A stretch of DNA of 64,000 nt from Ceratopteris richardii (taxonomy: Eukaryota > Streptophyta > Polypodiopsida > Polypodiales > Pteridaceae). Each line of letters opens with the position of its first letter. The first letter of the stretch is position 1. Below, piece by piece: positions 10,169 to 22,200 of the stretch. The notes under the pieces were generated by a model. The model was not told where the DNA came from, ran no database searches, and worked only from the letters and a program-made list of their open reading frames with translations. The stretch lies in NCBI GenBank assembly GCA_020310875.1, contig CM035441.1, forward strand, positions 85,624,277 to 85,688,276, read 5' to 3'. The position numbers and the translations under genes were made by a program.

Positions 10169-10959
10169 TGTTAAAAATAAAGAAGTAAGCTCGTATATAT
10201 TTTTGCAAAAAGGATTTTCTTCAAGTAGAAGGAAAATACAAAAATGAAAAATAGAAGCATTTACTTCAGCAAGTAGTGGAGGCCAAAAGAGAATCATTCA
10301 AAAGAGAATCAAATCCAAAATCTGAACTGTAAGAGGAGTGGCTGTCCAAAGTAGTGGAGAAATGATGGAGAAGAGCTCTCAAACTCATCATGAGAGTTTT
10401 TGGTCACTTGGCTATAAAAGAAGCAAGGGAGGACACTCAAGAATAGAGGAAGAAGGCGTGGAAGCCCCCTTGTAGCTACTTCATTTGTTTTGAGTCATTT
10501 CGTTCAGTTCACTCTCATAGAGTATGTCCAGCCACACACCCATTTTTGGGTAGTCTACTTGTGAGAGCCATATCTCTCAACATATGTATCCAATTTCAGT
10601 GTTTAAACATTTGTTGGAAAGCTTATCTTGAGTACTTCCTCTGTCTAAAAGAGTTTTATGAAATTCTTTATGGTCTGTGAGTTATTCAGGTTTTAGTGAA
10701 GTCCAGTTTTTTCAGCCTAACTGAGTGGATAGGTAGTCTGTTTTGAATCAAATAGTTGCCAACTCAAATATACTCCAAATTGAGTGTTTGATATCTCATT
10801 TGAAAGATCTAGGTGTCTAGTTTGAGTGAACAACGTTTCAAGTTCATTGGATATTTCAGTTGGTACCAGTTTTCATTTGAAGGTTTTGCTGTTGGCAAGA
10901 GTCTTGATCCTGAGGTCTTCTACACTTTCCGCTGCGATTAGGAGAGGAATTCTCCAACA
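10169..10959 (+). repeat. 5' LTR of Copia B
   Basis: 791 bp, TG...CA ends, near-identical to the 3' LTR. The TATA box TATAAAAG is at 10413-10420. Confidence 0.95.
10413..10420 (+). promoter_or_regulatory. TATA box of Copia B 5' LTR
   Basis: TATAAAAG in GGCTATAAAAGAAGC. It is conserved in the 3' LTR at 15601-15608. Confidence 0.65.
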
Positions 10960-10961
10960 TT

Positions 10962-10973
10962 TGGTATCAGAGC
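10962..10973 (+). promoter_or_regulatory. Primer binding site of Copia B
   Basis: TGGTATCAGAGC, complementary to initiator tRNA-Met 3' end, two bases after the 5' LTR. Confidence 0.92.
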
Positions 10974-11108
10974 CTTGGAGTTTGAAGAGGCAAAGCATTG
11001 GAACTGAACTAAAGCAAAGGGAAAGCTACAAATCAAGGGTGAGCTTCGTGAATTCAAGGGAGAGCACCACAACATACTTGAGGTAAACTTCAATCTTGGA
11101 AGTTTTCA

Positions 11109-13799
11109 ATGGCTGATTTAGGACAACAAGTTGAGAAGTTAGACAAAGACAATTTTCAGTCTTGGAGGTATAGAATGATAAATTACCTTAAAGGTAAAGG
11201 TTTATGGAGTTTAGTTAGTGGAGACGATCCACAACCGGTAGACCTTGAAGATCCCAACATTACTCCGGCACAAAGGAGACAATTTGCTGATTGGGAAGAG
11301 AGGAATCGAAGGGTGATGTTCCTCATCTCACAAGTTATTTCTAACACTATGATTGGTCATGTGCAAAGCTTAGAAACAGCCAAAGAAGTTTGGGAAGCAT
11401 TGGAGAAGGTGTATGCTACCTCAACAAGGTCTCGGAGGATGCAACTCAACGAGCTCAACAACATGAAGAAAAGCTCAAACCAAAGCATTAGTGAGTATAC
11501 ATTGAGGATTAAGGAGCTTCGAGATCAGCTAGCATCAGTTGGATGCAAGATAGAAGAGGAAGACATCGTCCAAACAGCCCTCAATGGCTTGAGGAGTGAA
11601 GAAAAGTGGAAGCCCCTCATCACAAACATCCTTTATAGAGATCCTCTACCAACATTCGACGAGATTATACCAAATCTTGTGGCTGAAGAGGTTGCTCAAC
11701 AAGGAGAAGGCAACAAAGGTAAGGACAACCATAGTCAAATGTTATATGCAGGAAGAGGTAGAGGAAGGAACTCAAGAGGAGGCTCGAGAGGAAGAGGAAG
11801 AAGCTACAACAATACAAATTTCAGCCAACACAACTCGGATGACAACAAGGACAACTCAAATGACAACACACATGGAAGAGGTCGAGGAAGAAATAGAGGA
11901 AGAGGTCGAGGTTCATACAATCCTCATAAAGGTATAACATGTTATCATTGTGGTAAACTAGGACATTATGCAAATGATTGTTGGCAAAAGAATGGAAGGC
12001 TGAATGGAGACAACCAAAGGAGCCAAAATAACTATGCGAGTACATCAAGTGAAGGAGACAAGCAAACCATGCTTGCCATGAAGCATGACTACAACAACTC
12101 GAGAAGTGATGACAAAAAATGGTTCATAGATTCAGGTTGCAGCAACCATATGACATGCCAAGGAGATTTGTTCACAAAGCTACAAGCTCCAAGTGGAAAA
12201 GGATGTGTGGAGATCGGGGATGAAACTCAACACGCAATTGAGCATGTTGGAGATATCAAGCTTGGAGACAAGAAGGTATTGGCTGATGTTCTTCATGTTC
12301 CTACTATTGCAAAGAATTTGATTTCAGTAGGACAAATGGTAGAGAAAGGATATCATGTTATCTTCAATCAAAAAGGCTGCTTTATAAAGAATCCAAAAGA
12401 AGGATTCAAGGTCATTGCTCAAGGAAGGAAAGAAGGAAGGATGTTCACTTTGGACATTCAACAACCGCATGGAAAGGTGATGTATATTCAGTTTGGAAAC
12501 AAGAGGATAGCTGAAATCGATTTGTGGCACAAAAGGTTTGGACATGTCAACATTCCCAAGCTCAAGGACATGAGCAACCATGAAGTGGTAAGAGGTCTTC
12601 CAAGATTCAATGATGCCAGACTACATGAGTTTTGTGAAGCATGCCAACTAGGAAAGCAAACTCGACAACCATTCAAGAAAAGCAACTATGTGGCAAGGAA
12701 TGTCCTCGACTTGATACACACGGATGTATGGGGACCATCACAACAACCATCAGTGGCTGGTAATAGATATTTTGTCACTTTTATTGATGATCATTCAAGG
12801 AAAGTATGGATGTTTTGCATAAAACAAAAATCAGATGTGTTCTCCATGTTCAAGAGATTTAAAGCACAGGTAGAAAAGGAATCAGGACGCTACATAAAGA
12901 CCTTGAGGTTCGATGGAGGAGGAGAATATTTCTCCAAAGAATTTTCAGATTTTCTTTATGAAAATGGAATCAAGAGACAATTTACATGTAGGTACACACC
13001 TCAACAAAATGGAATAGCTGAAAGGAAAAATCGACATATCACAGAAGTTCCAAGATGCATGCTCAACGAGATGAAGATGCCACTAAACTATTGGGCTGAA
13101 GCAACTAGTACATCCGTTTATTTGATGAACAAGTGCACAACGGCTGGAGTGCATAATCTAACTCCCGAGGAGGTTTATTCCGGTAAGAAGCCTGACCTTA
13201 CACATCTCAAAGTTTTTGGATGTGTGTGTTATGTTCACATCCCTCAAGAACTAAGGACAAAGATGGAGGCAAAGTCCGAAAAATGTATTTTTATTGGATA
13301 TTCATCGGAGCAAAAGGGATATAGGTGCTACAATCCGGTGACAAAGGAGCTACGAGTCTCACGAGATGTGGTATTTGATGAGCTAAGACCATGGTTTGGA
13401 GACAAAGGGAAAGAGAAGATTCTTGAAGAAGATTGCGAAGATGATGAAGGTGCTGTCCAAGAAGAATTTCAGCAAACAAGCACTCAAATGTCAAGTCCAG
13501 AAGCTTCTACATCACTTGGAGAAAGCTCAACATGGAAGGGGAGGCTAAGGAGTCATTCCTCATCACCAACATCAGCTTATGAAAGATCTAAAGCCGAAAG
13601 TGCTGCCCAAAATAGTGATTCAAATGCAAGTGAAGAAGAGTATGAAGAGGTGATCACACCGAAGGTAAAGTTGAACCGGTTGAAGAAGCAATGTTCAAAA
13701 GGAAATGAAAGGAGGTCTTCAAGAGCAAGGTATCCAATTGAAAAAGCATTTTGCATATATGACACAGGTGGTCAAAGACAAAGAACCGGATGCATATGA
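11109..13799 (+). CDS. Copia B gag-pol: gag, zinc knuckle, protease, integrase (896 aa)
   Basis: A polyprotein that packages, processes and integrates the element. It begins MADLGQQVEKLDKDNF. The UBN2-type gag occupies about residues 1-200, followed by an RG-rich stretch and the CCHC knuckle CYHCGKLGHYANDC near 277-290. The protease active site is in WFIDSGCSNHMTC near 338. A pre-integrase HKRFGH lies near 473. The integrase core has D in DLIHTDVWGP (about 534), D in LRFDGGGEY (about 598) and E in GIAERKNRH (about 636), followed by the Copia-type FIGYSSEQKGYR. The frame ends at 13799 and pol resumes in the frame of 13705, a shift typical of decay and not a conserved programmed site. Confidence 0.95.
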   Translation: MADLGQQVEKLDKDNFQSWRYRMINYLKGKGLWSLVSGDDPQPVDLEDPNITPAQRRQFADWEERNRRVMFLISQVISNTMIGHVQSLETAKEVWEALEKVYATSTRSRRMQLNELNNMKKSSNQSISEYTLRIKELRDQLASVGCKIEEEDIVQTALNGLRSEEKWKPLITNILYRDPLPTFDEIIPNLVAEEVAQQGEGNKGKDNHSQMLYAGRGRGRNSRGGSRGRGRSYNNTNFSQHNSDDNKDNSNDNTHGRGRGRNRGRGRGSYNPHKGITCYHCGKLGHYANDCWQKNGRLNGDNQRSQNNYASTSSEGDKQTMLAMKHDYNNSRSDDKKWFIDSGCSNHMTCQGDLFTKLQAPSGKGCVEIGDETQHAIEHVGDIKLGDKKVLADVLHVPTIAKNLISVGQMVEKGYHVIFNQKGCFIKNPKEGFKVIAQGRKEGRMFTLDIQQPHGKVMYIQFGNKRIAEIDLWHKRFGHVNIPKLKDMSNHEVVRGLPRFNDARLHEFCEACQLGKQTRQPFKKSNYVARNVLDLIHTDVWGPSQQPSVAGNRYFVTFIDDHSRKVWMFCIKQKSDVFSMFKRFKAQVEKESGRYIKTLRFDGGGEYFSKEFSDFLYENGIKRQFTCRYTPQQNGIAERKNRHITEVPRCMLNEMKMPLNYWAEATSTSVYLMNKCTTAGVHNLTPEEVYSGKKPDLTHLKVFGCVCYVHIPQELRTKMEAKSEKCIFIGYSSEQKGYRCYNPVTKELRVSRDVVFDELRPWFGDKGKEKILEEDCEDDEGAVQEEFQQTSTQMSSPEASTSLGESSTWKGRLRSHSSSPTSAYERSKAESAAQNSDSNASEEEYEEVITPKVKLNRLKKQCSKGNERRSSRARYPIEKAFCIYDTGGQRQRTGCI

Positions 13800-15420
13800 C
13801 GAAGCATGTACACAAAAAGAATGGCAAGAAGCTATGCAAGAAGAGATGAAAGCTCTCAAGGACAATCACACATGGGAGCTAGTTCCAAAGGCTGAAGGTA
13901 TGAAGATTGTTGCAAATAAATGGGTGTTTAAAATAAAGAGAAATGCAGATGGCTCTCTAGCAAGGCATAAAGCTAGACTAGTAGCAAAAGGATTCAAGCA
14001 AACTCACGGCATCGATTATGAAGAGACTTTCATCCCGGTTGCAAAGATGGGAACAATTAGAACCTTGATTGGAGTGAGTGCAGCAAGGAGATGGCCATTG
14101 TACCAACTTGACATAAAAAATGCTTTTCTCAATGTTGAACTTCAAGAAGAGGTATACATGAGTCAACCGATTGGATTTGAAGACAAAAAGCATCCAAATT
14201 TTGTTTGTAGATTGAAGAAAGCTTTGTATGGGCTGAAGCAAGCACCACGTGCTTGGAATCAAAGATTGGTCGAGTACCTCACAAGGTGTGGGTATAGTCC
14301 AAGTAATGCAGATCCCTCTCTCTACATGAAGAAAGAAGAAGGCAAGCAGGTATATATTTGCATATACGTTGATGATCTCATCATAACAGGAAGTAATGTT
14401 ACAGGAATACAAGATATAAAAAGGACACTCGGTAAGGAGTTTAAAATTTCAGATCTTGGTGAGCTGAAATACTTTTTAGGCATTGAGATAGTCTATGGGA
14501 AAGATGGCATTTACTTAATGCAAAGAAAGTACCTATTGGATGTTCTTGTCAGATTTGGAATGAGTGAATGCAAACCACTCACTCAACCTATGGACACAAA
14601 TGTGAAGCTATGCTCAAATGATGGAGAGAAGTTACATGATGTAACTACATACAGGAGTATTATAGGTTCATTGATCTATGCTACGATCACAAGACCAAAT
14701 TTATGTTATATTGTTGGAGTTCTTTCTCAATTTATGCAAGCTCCAACAAGTGAACATTTAAATTCAGCCAAACGAGTGCTAAGATATGTGAAGCAAACTA
14801 TCAATCATGCATTGTTTTATAGATATGATGAAGAATTGCAGGTAAAGGGCTTCAGTGATGCTGATTGGGCTGGTTCCAAGGAGGATAGAAGATCCACTTC
14901 AGGTTATGTGTTCATGATAGGTAGCAAACCTATCACATGGAGCTCAAAGAAGCAACCTAATGTTGCACTATCATCTACAGAAGCTGAATATAGAGGTTTA
15001 GCCTTTGCAACTTGTGAAGCTATGTGGATTAAGAAGCTCTTGGCTGATCTTGATGTGCAGGTGGAGACCATTCCAATTTATGGTGACAACATGTGAAGCA
15101 TTCACTTGACAAACAATCCAATGTTTCATGCACGAAGCAAGCACATAGAAGTGCATTATCATTATGTTCGAGAAAAAGTTTTGAGCAAGGATGTGGATAT
15201 AAAGTTCATTGGAACTAATGACCAGGTTGCAGACATGCTTACAAAGTCCCTCGATGCTTCTAAGCTCAAGAGGTTCAAGGACGACATCAACTTACAAGAT
15301 ATGGCTGAAGGTGCAAGCTCACATGTGAGCTTGAGGGGGAGTGTTAAAAATAAAGAAGTAAGCTTGTATATATTTTTGCAAAAAGGATTTTCTTCAAGTA
15401 GAAGGAAAATACAAAAATGA
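13705..15420 (+). CDS. Copia B pol 3' part: reverse transcriptase and RNase H, one internal stop
   Basis: It continues the previous ORF after a frameshift near 13,790. The RT begins around EWQEAMQEEMKALKDNHTW and has the catalytic YVDDLIITG at about residues 221-229 of this frame. RNase H shows GFSDADWAG (about 381) and SSTEAEYRG (about 422). A TGA at 15094-15096 interrupts the conserved DNM...IHL segment, after which the same frame continues (NNPMFHARSKHIEVHYH) to a stop at 15420. The C-terminus reads through the polypurine tract into the 3' LTR. It is inactive as written unless the stop is suppressed. Confidence 0.93.
15333..15341 (+). promoter_or_regulatory. Polypurine tract of Copia B
   Basis: GAGGGGGAG directly precedes the 3' LTR; it is the standard plus-strand primer position. 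Confidence 0.85.
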
Positions 15421-16148
15421 AAAATAGAAGCATTTACTTCAGCAAGTAGTGGAGGCCAAAAGAGAATCATTCAAAAGAGAATCATTCAAAAGAGAATCAA
15501 ATCCAAAATCTGAACTGTAAGAGGAGTGGCTGTCCAAAGTAGTGGAGAAATGATGGAGAAGAGCTCTCAAACTCATCATGAGAGTTTTTGGTCACTTGGC
15601 TATAAAAGAAGCAAGGGAGGACACTCAAGAATAGAGGAAGAAGGCGTGGAAGCCCCCTTGTAGCTACTTCATTTGTTTTGAGTCATTTCGTTCAGTTCAC
15701 TCTCATAGAGTATGTCCAGCCGCACACCCATTTTTGGGTAGTCTACTTGTGAGAGCCATATCTCTCAACATATTTATCCAATTTTAGTGTTTAAACATTC
15801 GTTGTAAATCTTATCTTGAGTACTTCCTCTATCTAAAACAGTTTTATGAAATTCTTTATGGTCTGTGAGTTATTCAGGTTTTAGTGAAGTCCAGTTTTCA
15901 GCCTAACTGAGTGGATAGGTAGTCTGTTTTGAATCAAATAGTTGCCAACTCAAATCTACTCCAAATTGAGTGTTTAATATCTCATTTGAAAGCTCTAGGT
16001 GTCTAGTTTGAGTGAACAAAGTTTCAAGTTCATTGGATATTTCAGTTGGTACCAGTTTTCATTTGAAGGTTCTGCTGTTGGCAAGAGTCTTGATCCAGAG
16101 AAGGTCTTCTACACTTTCCGCTGCGATTAGGAGAGGAATTCTCCAACA
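15342..16148 (+). repeat. 3' LTR of Copia B
   Basis: 807 bp. It differs from the 5' LTR mainly by a local duplication of about 15 bp (GAATCATTCAAAAGA repeated near 15,465-15,495) and scattered substitutions. Confidence 0.95.
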
Positions 16149-16153
16149 TGACA

Positions 16154-18208
16154 CCATATGAGGCATGGTGGGGTAAGAGACCTACTTTAGATCATTGCAA
16201 AGTATTTGGATGTTTGGCATATGCATATGTGCCATCACAATTCAGGCATAAATTGGAACCCAAAGCTGAAAAATATGTATTCATTGGATATGATGATAAG
16301 CAGATGGGATATAGGTTGTGGAGTCCATCCACAAAACAATTCCTAGTGTCAAAGGATGTTACATTTGATGAGCAAGGTACTTGGTATGCAGGTACAATCA
16401 ATATTTATGCAGGTGATGAAGAAGTTGTGAATCAAAAGAAAGGTAAATTAAAGGTTCAGATATTTGATGAAGAGGAGAACAATGAAGTACAGGTTGAAGT
16501 TGAAGAAGTGCCAAGATTTGATCCAGAATGTGATGAACCAGAAACCTCAAGGAGTGGAGAACTTAGAAGGTCATCAAGGCACAAATGGCAACCTACAAGG
16601 TATAGATATGACACTTCTTTTTTGGCTACCAAAGATTATGCTTATATGGTAAAGGCAGATGAAGACCCTTCTACATATGAAGAGGCAAAAGGTAAGGAAA
16701 ATTGGGAGAAATCTATGCAGGAAGAGTATGATGCATTGATGGAGAATCAGACATGGGATTTGGTTCCTAAACCAAATAGTCAGAAGATCATTGGATGCAA
16801 ATGGGTCTACAAGACAAAGAGGTATGCATATGGAAATGTGTCTAGGTATAAAGCTAGACTTGTTGTGAAAGGTTTTGCTCAGACATATGGTGTAGATTAT
16901 GATGAGACCTATAGTCCTGTGGGAAAGATGACAACTATCAGGACACTCATAGCCATTGCTGCATGTAAAGGTTGGAAATTATGTCAATTAGATGTGAAGA
17001 ATGCTTTTCTAAATGGTTATATTTCAGATGATGTTTTCATGGAGCAACCACAAGGATTCAGAGATGAAAGGTATCCAGATCATGTGTGCAAGCTCAAGAG
17101 AGCTTTGTATGGCTTGAAGCAGGCCCCAATGGCATGGAATTATAGACTTGTGAAGTTCTTGAAAGAACTTGGATTCCAAGTATCTAAAGCAGATAGTAGC
17201 TTGCTTGTTAAAGCAAGTGAAGATGGGTTTATTTACATGTGTATATATGTTGATGATATAATTCTTACAGGTACAGATGAGAAAGGCATTCAAGGTCTAA
17301 AGAAGCAAATGGAGAAAGAGTTCAAGATCAGTGACTTGGGAGATTTGTCATATTTCTTGGGCATGGAGATCTCATACACTCAACATGGAGTGTATGTAAC
17401 TCAATAAAGGTACTTGAAGAACTTGTTAATCAAGTTTAAAATGGATGATTGCAAGGTAGCACCTACTACAATGGAAGTGAATCACAAATTAAGCAGATAT
17501 GGAGGAGAAGAGTTCAAGGACATGAAGCTATATCAAAGTTTGGTTGGTAGTCTGATCTATGCTACTTTAACTAGGCCTGACTTTTCATATGCAGTGGGAG
17601 TATTGTCTCAATTCATGCATTGTCCTAGGAAAGAGCATTGGATTGCAGGACAAAGAGTGTTGAGGTACATTAAGGGTACACTCAAAGAAGGTTTGTATTA
17701 TGGTTTTACATCAGATACAAACATCAAGATCTATAGTGATACAGATTGGGCAGGTAATCGTGATGATAGGAGATCCACTTATGGATACTTGTGTTATGTG
17801 GGAGATAAGTTAATTTCATGGTGTTCAAAGAAGCAACACACAGTTGCTTTGTCATCTACAGAAGCAGAGCATAAAGGTATGGTGGAAGCTGCAAAGGAAG
17901 TAATATGGCTCAAGTCTCTCATGAAGAGTTTTGATATTACTCAGAGTATACCCACTATTCATGGAGATAACATGAGTTCATTGTATTTAGCTACTAATCC
18001 TATTTTTCATGCTAGGACTAAACATATTGAGATTCAGTACCATTTCCTAAGAGAGAAGGTGATGGATAAAGAGATTCAAGTCATACATACTTCAACAAAA
18101 GATCAGATAGCTGATATGCTAACCAAGAGCTTGGATGGACCAAAGCTACAGAGATTGAAAGATATGGCAGGCATAAAGAAGATAGAGAAAACCTCAATTG
18201 ATGATTGA
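16154..18208 (+). pseudogene. Copia A pol, 3' half (integrase tail, RT, RNase H)
   Basis: It resumes exactly after the Copia B target duplication (PYEAWWGKRPTLDHCKVFG). FIGYDDKQMGYRLWSP and the RT follow, with the catalytic YVDDIILTG near 17,250. A TAA at 17405-17407 interrupts VTQ-RYLKNL, and the same frame continues through RNase H (YSDTDWAG, SSTEAEHKG) to the stop at 18206-18208, just before the polypurine tract. Apart from that one stop this half is intact and very similar to Copia C. Confidence 0.92.
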
Positions 18209-18215
18209 GGGGGAG
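18207..18215 (+). promoter_or_regulatory. Polypurine tract of Copia A
   Basis: GAGGGGGAG, one base before the 3' LTR. Confidence 0.85.
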
Positions 18216-18216
18216 T

Positions 18217-19250
18217 TGTTGGTGCAGGGCAATCAACAATTGAAGTTTTTTATGAAGAATTAAAGTCAAGGACTGAAGAAAAGATCAAGTTATGAAGCAT
18301 GAAGGAAGTCCATATTTAGAAGATGAAGATGTGTACACATATGTACATTAATTCAGAGATAGTTCACTTATACTTTTGTATAGTCATAAGCTTGTAAATA
18401 TTTGACTATATATACAAAGGAAAAATGTCGGGGCAAATGTATGAGAGTATAGAATACAAGAATTCAGAAGAATAAGGTGTGATTAGACACTTGAGAAGTA
18501 TGAAGATTAGCTCTCTCATCCAGATGTAAAGTTTTCTAGTAATGGAAGAAAAATTGCTTCCGATGTTTCTGTGCATTCTCCTTCTGTGCTTGATCATTTC
18601 AAGAATCCTTTTGTAGACATCTAGTTCCATAGTTAATGAGTCTATGGTTAAAGTTTGAGAGCCTAATTGTAAAGAGGCTATGAGAATTATGAGTAGGAAC
18701 ATTCATATGTGAAGAAGTGTTCACTGTTTTATGAAACAGGCACAATCTCGATGGTCAAAGATTTGATCATTTCTCAGTGCACAGGTTAAAGTCTTGCATA
18801 AATGAGGACTCAAAATCTAATTTGGAATGTAAGCCATCTATGGCTAAAAGCATTTTCATAAACGGGTTCTAGATTGAGAGAACCAAGTGTTAGAAGTTAC
18901 AGGTGTCTGAATCGACTTCTCAGAAGAGGAGTTCTAGACATAGCTCACTTGTTGAGATCATTTCTTAAGATCTATTGAGTCTTTTGGAATGTTTTAACTT
19001 GAGGAAGGTGCGCAAACTATAGGCGACACCTTGTGCAAAGTTTTATAAAAAACTTTACACATTTGATAAGTCAATGAGAGAAATATGTGCAGCAGACTTT
19101 CTATAGAATCATCTTCTTCACAGTTTATCCAAAATCTTTATAATTGATCATTAATCCTCCAAATTGGTGAATGTTTTGAGTTACTCTTGATATAGAGGTG
19201 CTCTAACTTCAAGAGTAGCTTTTTATTTTGGAGATTAACCGTCTCCATCA
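18217..19250 (+). repeat. 3' LTR of Copia A
   Basis: 1,034 bp, TGTTGG...CCATCA, collinear with 6808-7840 and followed by the target duplication CTTCT. Confidence 0.95.
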
Positions 19251-22200
19251 CTTCTAACCCTCATTGTACATCTAAGCAAGGAACCATATCACATTTGAAT
19301 CCTTGTACCCGTTCTTCTAGACCACTTTGGAAATGGGTACCTAAACAACCCTATGCCCAACAAACTTCAGGTATCTCTTCATTTCCTTGTAGCAACTTGT
19401 ATAAATCTTCCAAATCACCATGTAATCCCATAAGGGGACCTTGTATTCATATGGAAACTTGTAATAAAGCCACACAATGTAAACATTGTAAACTACACAC
19501 AAAGCACCTAAAACATGTTGAGCTAATGCACAATCCCAAGTATAACAGAACCAAGGTTGCCCCAGCACTTCAGTTGTAGGCCCAAAGTATAGGCCTATTG
19601 ACTATCAATCCTTACCTATTGAGGAGCATTCTCTCCTCCCACCACCAAAACTTGTCGAATTCCATAGGACAATACCGATAGAAGATCCACCACCTAGAGC
19701 AATGGAACACTTCCATGCCAAGTCCTATTGGTTTCAAGGACTTGTTGGCATCCTCGTAGATGCCTTATTTATATGAGAATCTAAATTAGAATTTGATCAC
19801 CGATGGGGGTGATTCCAATTTTTTGGTCAAGAATTTGAAGACTTATAAAATGAGGATTATTTAAAGCTGATATGGGAAAGGCCGGACTCAATGCCTATTT
19901 CAGTGTCCCACTCCCCAAACCAGGATTTCTATGGTGCTATTGGCTTATTCATAAATTGTAGTCAAATATGAACAAAGGTGTCCCATGAAGCTTTATGCTA
20001 CCCTCACTACTCCTAGACCAACCTCCAAAGAGATTCAAGTTGACACATAAGTTAGTGAGAGAAGCCGTAAACATGGTAGGCACCCATGTTCCTACAGACA
20101 AGGAAGCAATACTACCAGAGGAAATGAAAAAGAGTGAGGTGTTAAAACTATCACAAATTTCAACAATAAATCTAAATCTATCCACACCCCTATGAATGTG
20201 CATGCAACACTTTGCTTTCTCGGGCCAAGATCGCTTCACTCATCCCCATAAAAGATATCGTTTAGTTCATATCTGGCACAAGTGGCTCAATTGAAGATGA
20301 ATCTTCCACATTGGATCATGGATCAATTGTATGTGGTTAATTAGAGATGGCCATGCAAATAGGTCTTGAATGGTTGCTACACTATTAGAAGCATAATATA
20401 CATGCATTCGTCATATGATATTCTAGTGGAATACGCACTCACAAGGCCTCACCTCCACGTAATTAAGGCTTGACACTATTCTTCAAGCCAATCACTATGA
20501 GAATATAAGGAAATATTCCTTGTCTAAAACCTAGTGAAATTGTGGTAACTCCGGAACACTCACCCACAAATCCACAACCATCTATTCCACATTCACTATT
20601 AGACTCCCTCGGCCCACACCATCAACTACCTCCACAATCTAATAGCTTCATCTAGAAACATGTGAAAACCATCACAATGGAAAGAATTGTTTTGGGGTCA
20701 GAACCGCCAATTGGCTAGAATTTGTTTTTCCTATCATAGAAGAGGCTAGGCAAGGAGAGGAAACCCTAGTCTTTAATTTTGAATAGCCCCTACCTAATTT
20801 CCCAGAGTTTGAGTATTCCAATATACATTATGTCTCGTAGGAATATGAGCAATCTAGCTATTCAAGAATCAAAATGACCAAGAAGAAGGCCAAATCAAAA
20901 TGGCTCAGGAAGAGGGAGATCGTGCACATACCAAAGAGGAGAATAAAGAACAAGAGAGCAAGACGACGAGTAACATCCAATGTCTGATGAGGAAGAATAT
21001 ACATATCTATATGTACAGCAATGCTATTAGATACTTGAATGGTGACTATGCAATCCAAATGCAAACAAAGTCACACCCTCCTTTAACAAAAATTAGAATA
21101 AAGTGGGTTTGATATCCCATTTATCGAAACCATACACACCCTAACAAAAGTTGTGGTGGTAATCGATGCCCTAAATTTTTTGACAAATTGTCCTCCCCCC
21201 CCAGCTAAATACAATTCAAGGAGAGAAAGAACCCAACCTTGTTATAGTCAAACCATCCAAGTACCAATATCTCCTAGTATTTCCCGTTGATCCACACTCT
21301 GAGGGCATATGCCATCGGCCATTCGCCCCATTGATACAAATCGATTAGGGCATCCACCCATCCCTCCTATTTTTGCCACCACCTCTATCTCCCAAGGGCT
21401 CCAATCCATGTTTGAAACCCCTCGATAGACGCCACCCCGTTTCCATGTACCTATTACCGCCCCACCTCATTCACCCCCAAGACCTAAAAGTGCAACATCA
21501 CAGGGCCTTGTATTCAAGTCCCACATAGACCACTTCCTCGACCACAACCCCCACCCAATCAAAGTTAGCACCTATTCCACCACTTATCCACCCTCCTCAT
21601 TTTGAGTTCTGTAGCCACACCCACTCACACCACTTCCTTGACCACTACCCCCATCCAACAGAAGATATCCACCCACTCACACCACTTCCTCGACCACTAT
21701 CCCCATCCAATCGAAGTTAGCACCTATTCCACCACCTATCCACCCTACTCATTTGACTTCTACAGCCCTAGAGCATCCACAACACTCCCTTTTTCATCTT
21801 TGAATCCATTAGCCATAGCCTTGATCCCCGACTTCTTCGAAGCCCTTCTCAAACCTTTCCTTAATCCCTCGACCTAACAACATTTTCCCAAATACATCCA
21901 CCAACTCACACTATCTCGTCAACCGTTCCCCCCATCCAACCTACAATACCCCTCGTTCCACCACCTCTATGCCCATCCACCTCGATCTTTTTAAAACCAT
22001 TAGATCCACCTTCCACCTGAATAACCTCTTGGTCAAACACTTTCTTACCACTCTTTGGGCCTAGGTTTTTGCCCACTACATCGGAACCCCAATCTATATC
22101 AACCGCCACATCCATTATATTTCTAACGACACAAGCACACCACTATATACACTACCACTAAGTCCACTATTCACAATCACCACCACACACACTTCCACAT

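Larger units (their letters stand above)
10169..16148 (+). mobile_element. Copia LTR retrotransposon B, nested in Copia A
   Basis: The LTRs at 10169-10959 and 15342-16148 start TGTTAAAAATAAAG and end CTCCAACA. The 5-bp target duplication TGACA lies at 10164-10168 and 16149-16153. The primer binding site is a perfect TGGTATCAGAGC and the polypurine tract GAGGGGGAG abuts the 3' LTR. Coding damage is limited to one frameshift and one stop, so it is the youngest element here. Removing it rejoins the Copia A integrase tail. Confidence 0.97.
6808..19250 (+). mobile_element. Copia LTR retrotransposon A (carries nested Copia B)
   Basis: Paired LTRs of about 1.03 kb (6808-7840 and 18217-19250) begin with TGTTGGTGCAGG and end with CTCCATCA or its mutated form CTCCATTA. 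The 5-bp target duplication CTTCT lies at 6803-6807 and 19251-19255. A primer binding site for initiator tRNA-Met follows the 5' LTR and a polypurine tract precedes the 3' LTR. The internal region encodes Copia gag, protease, integrase, RT and RNase H, but with several stops and frameshifts, and it is interrupted by Copia B at 10169-16148. It inserted into the older accessory-module relic. Confidence 0.95.
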
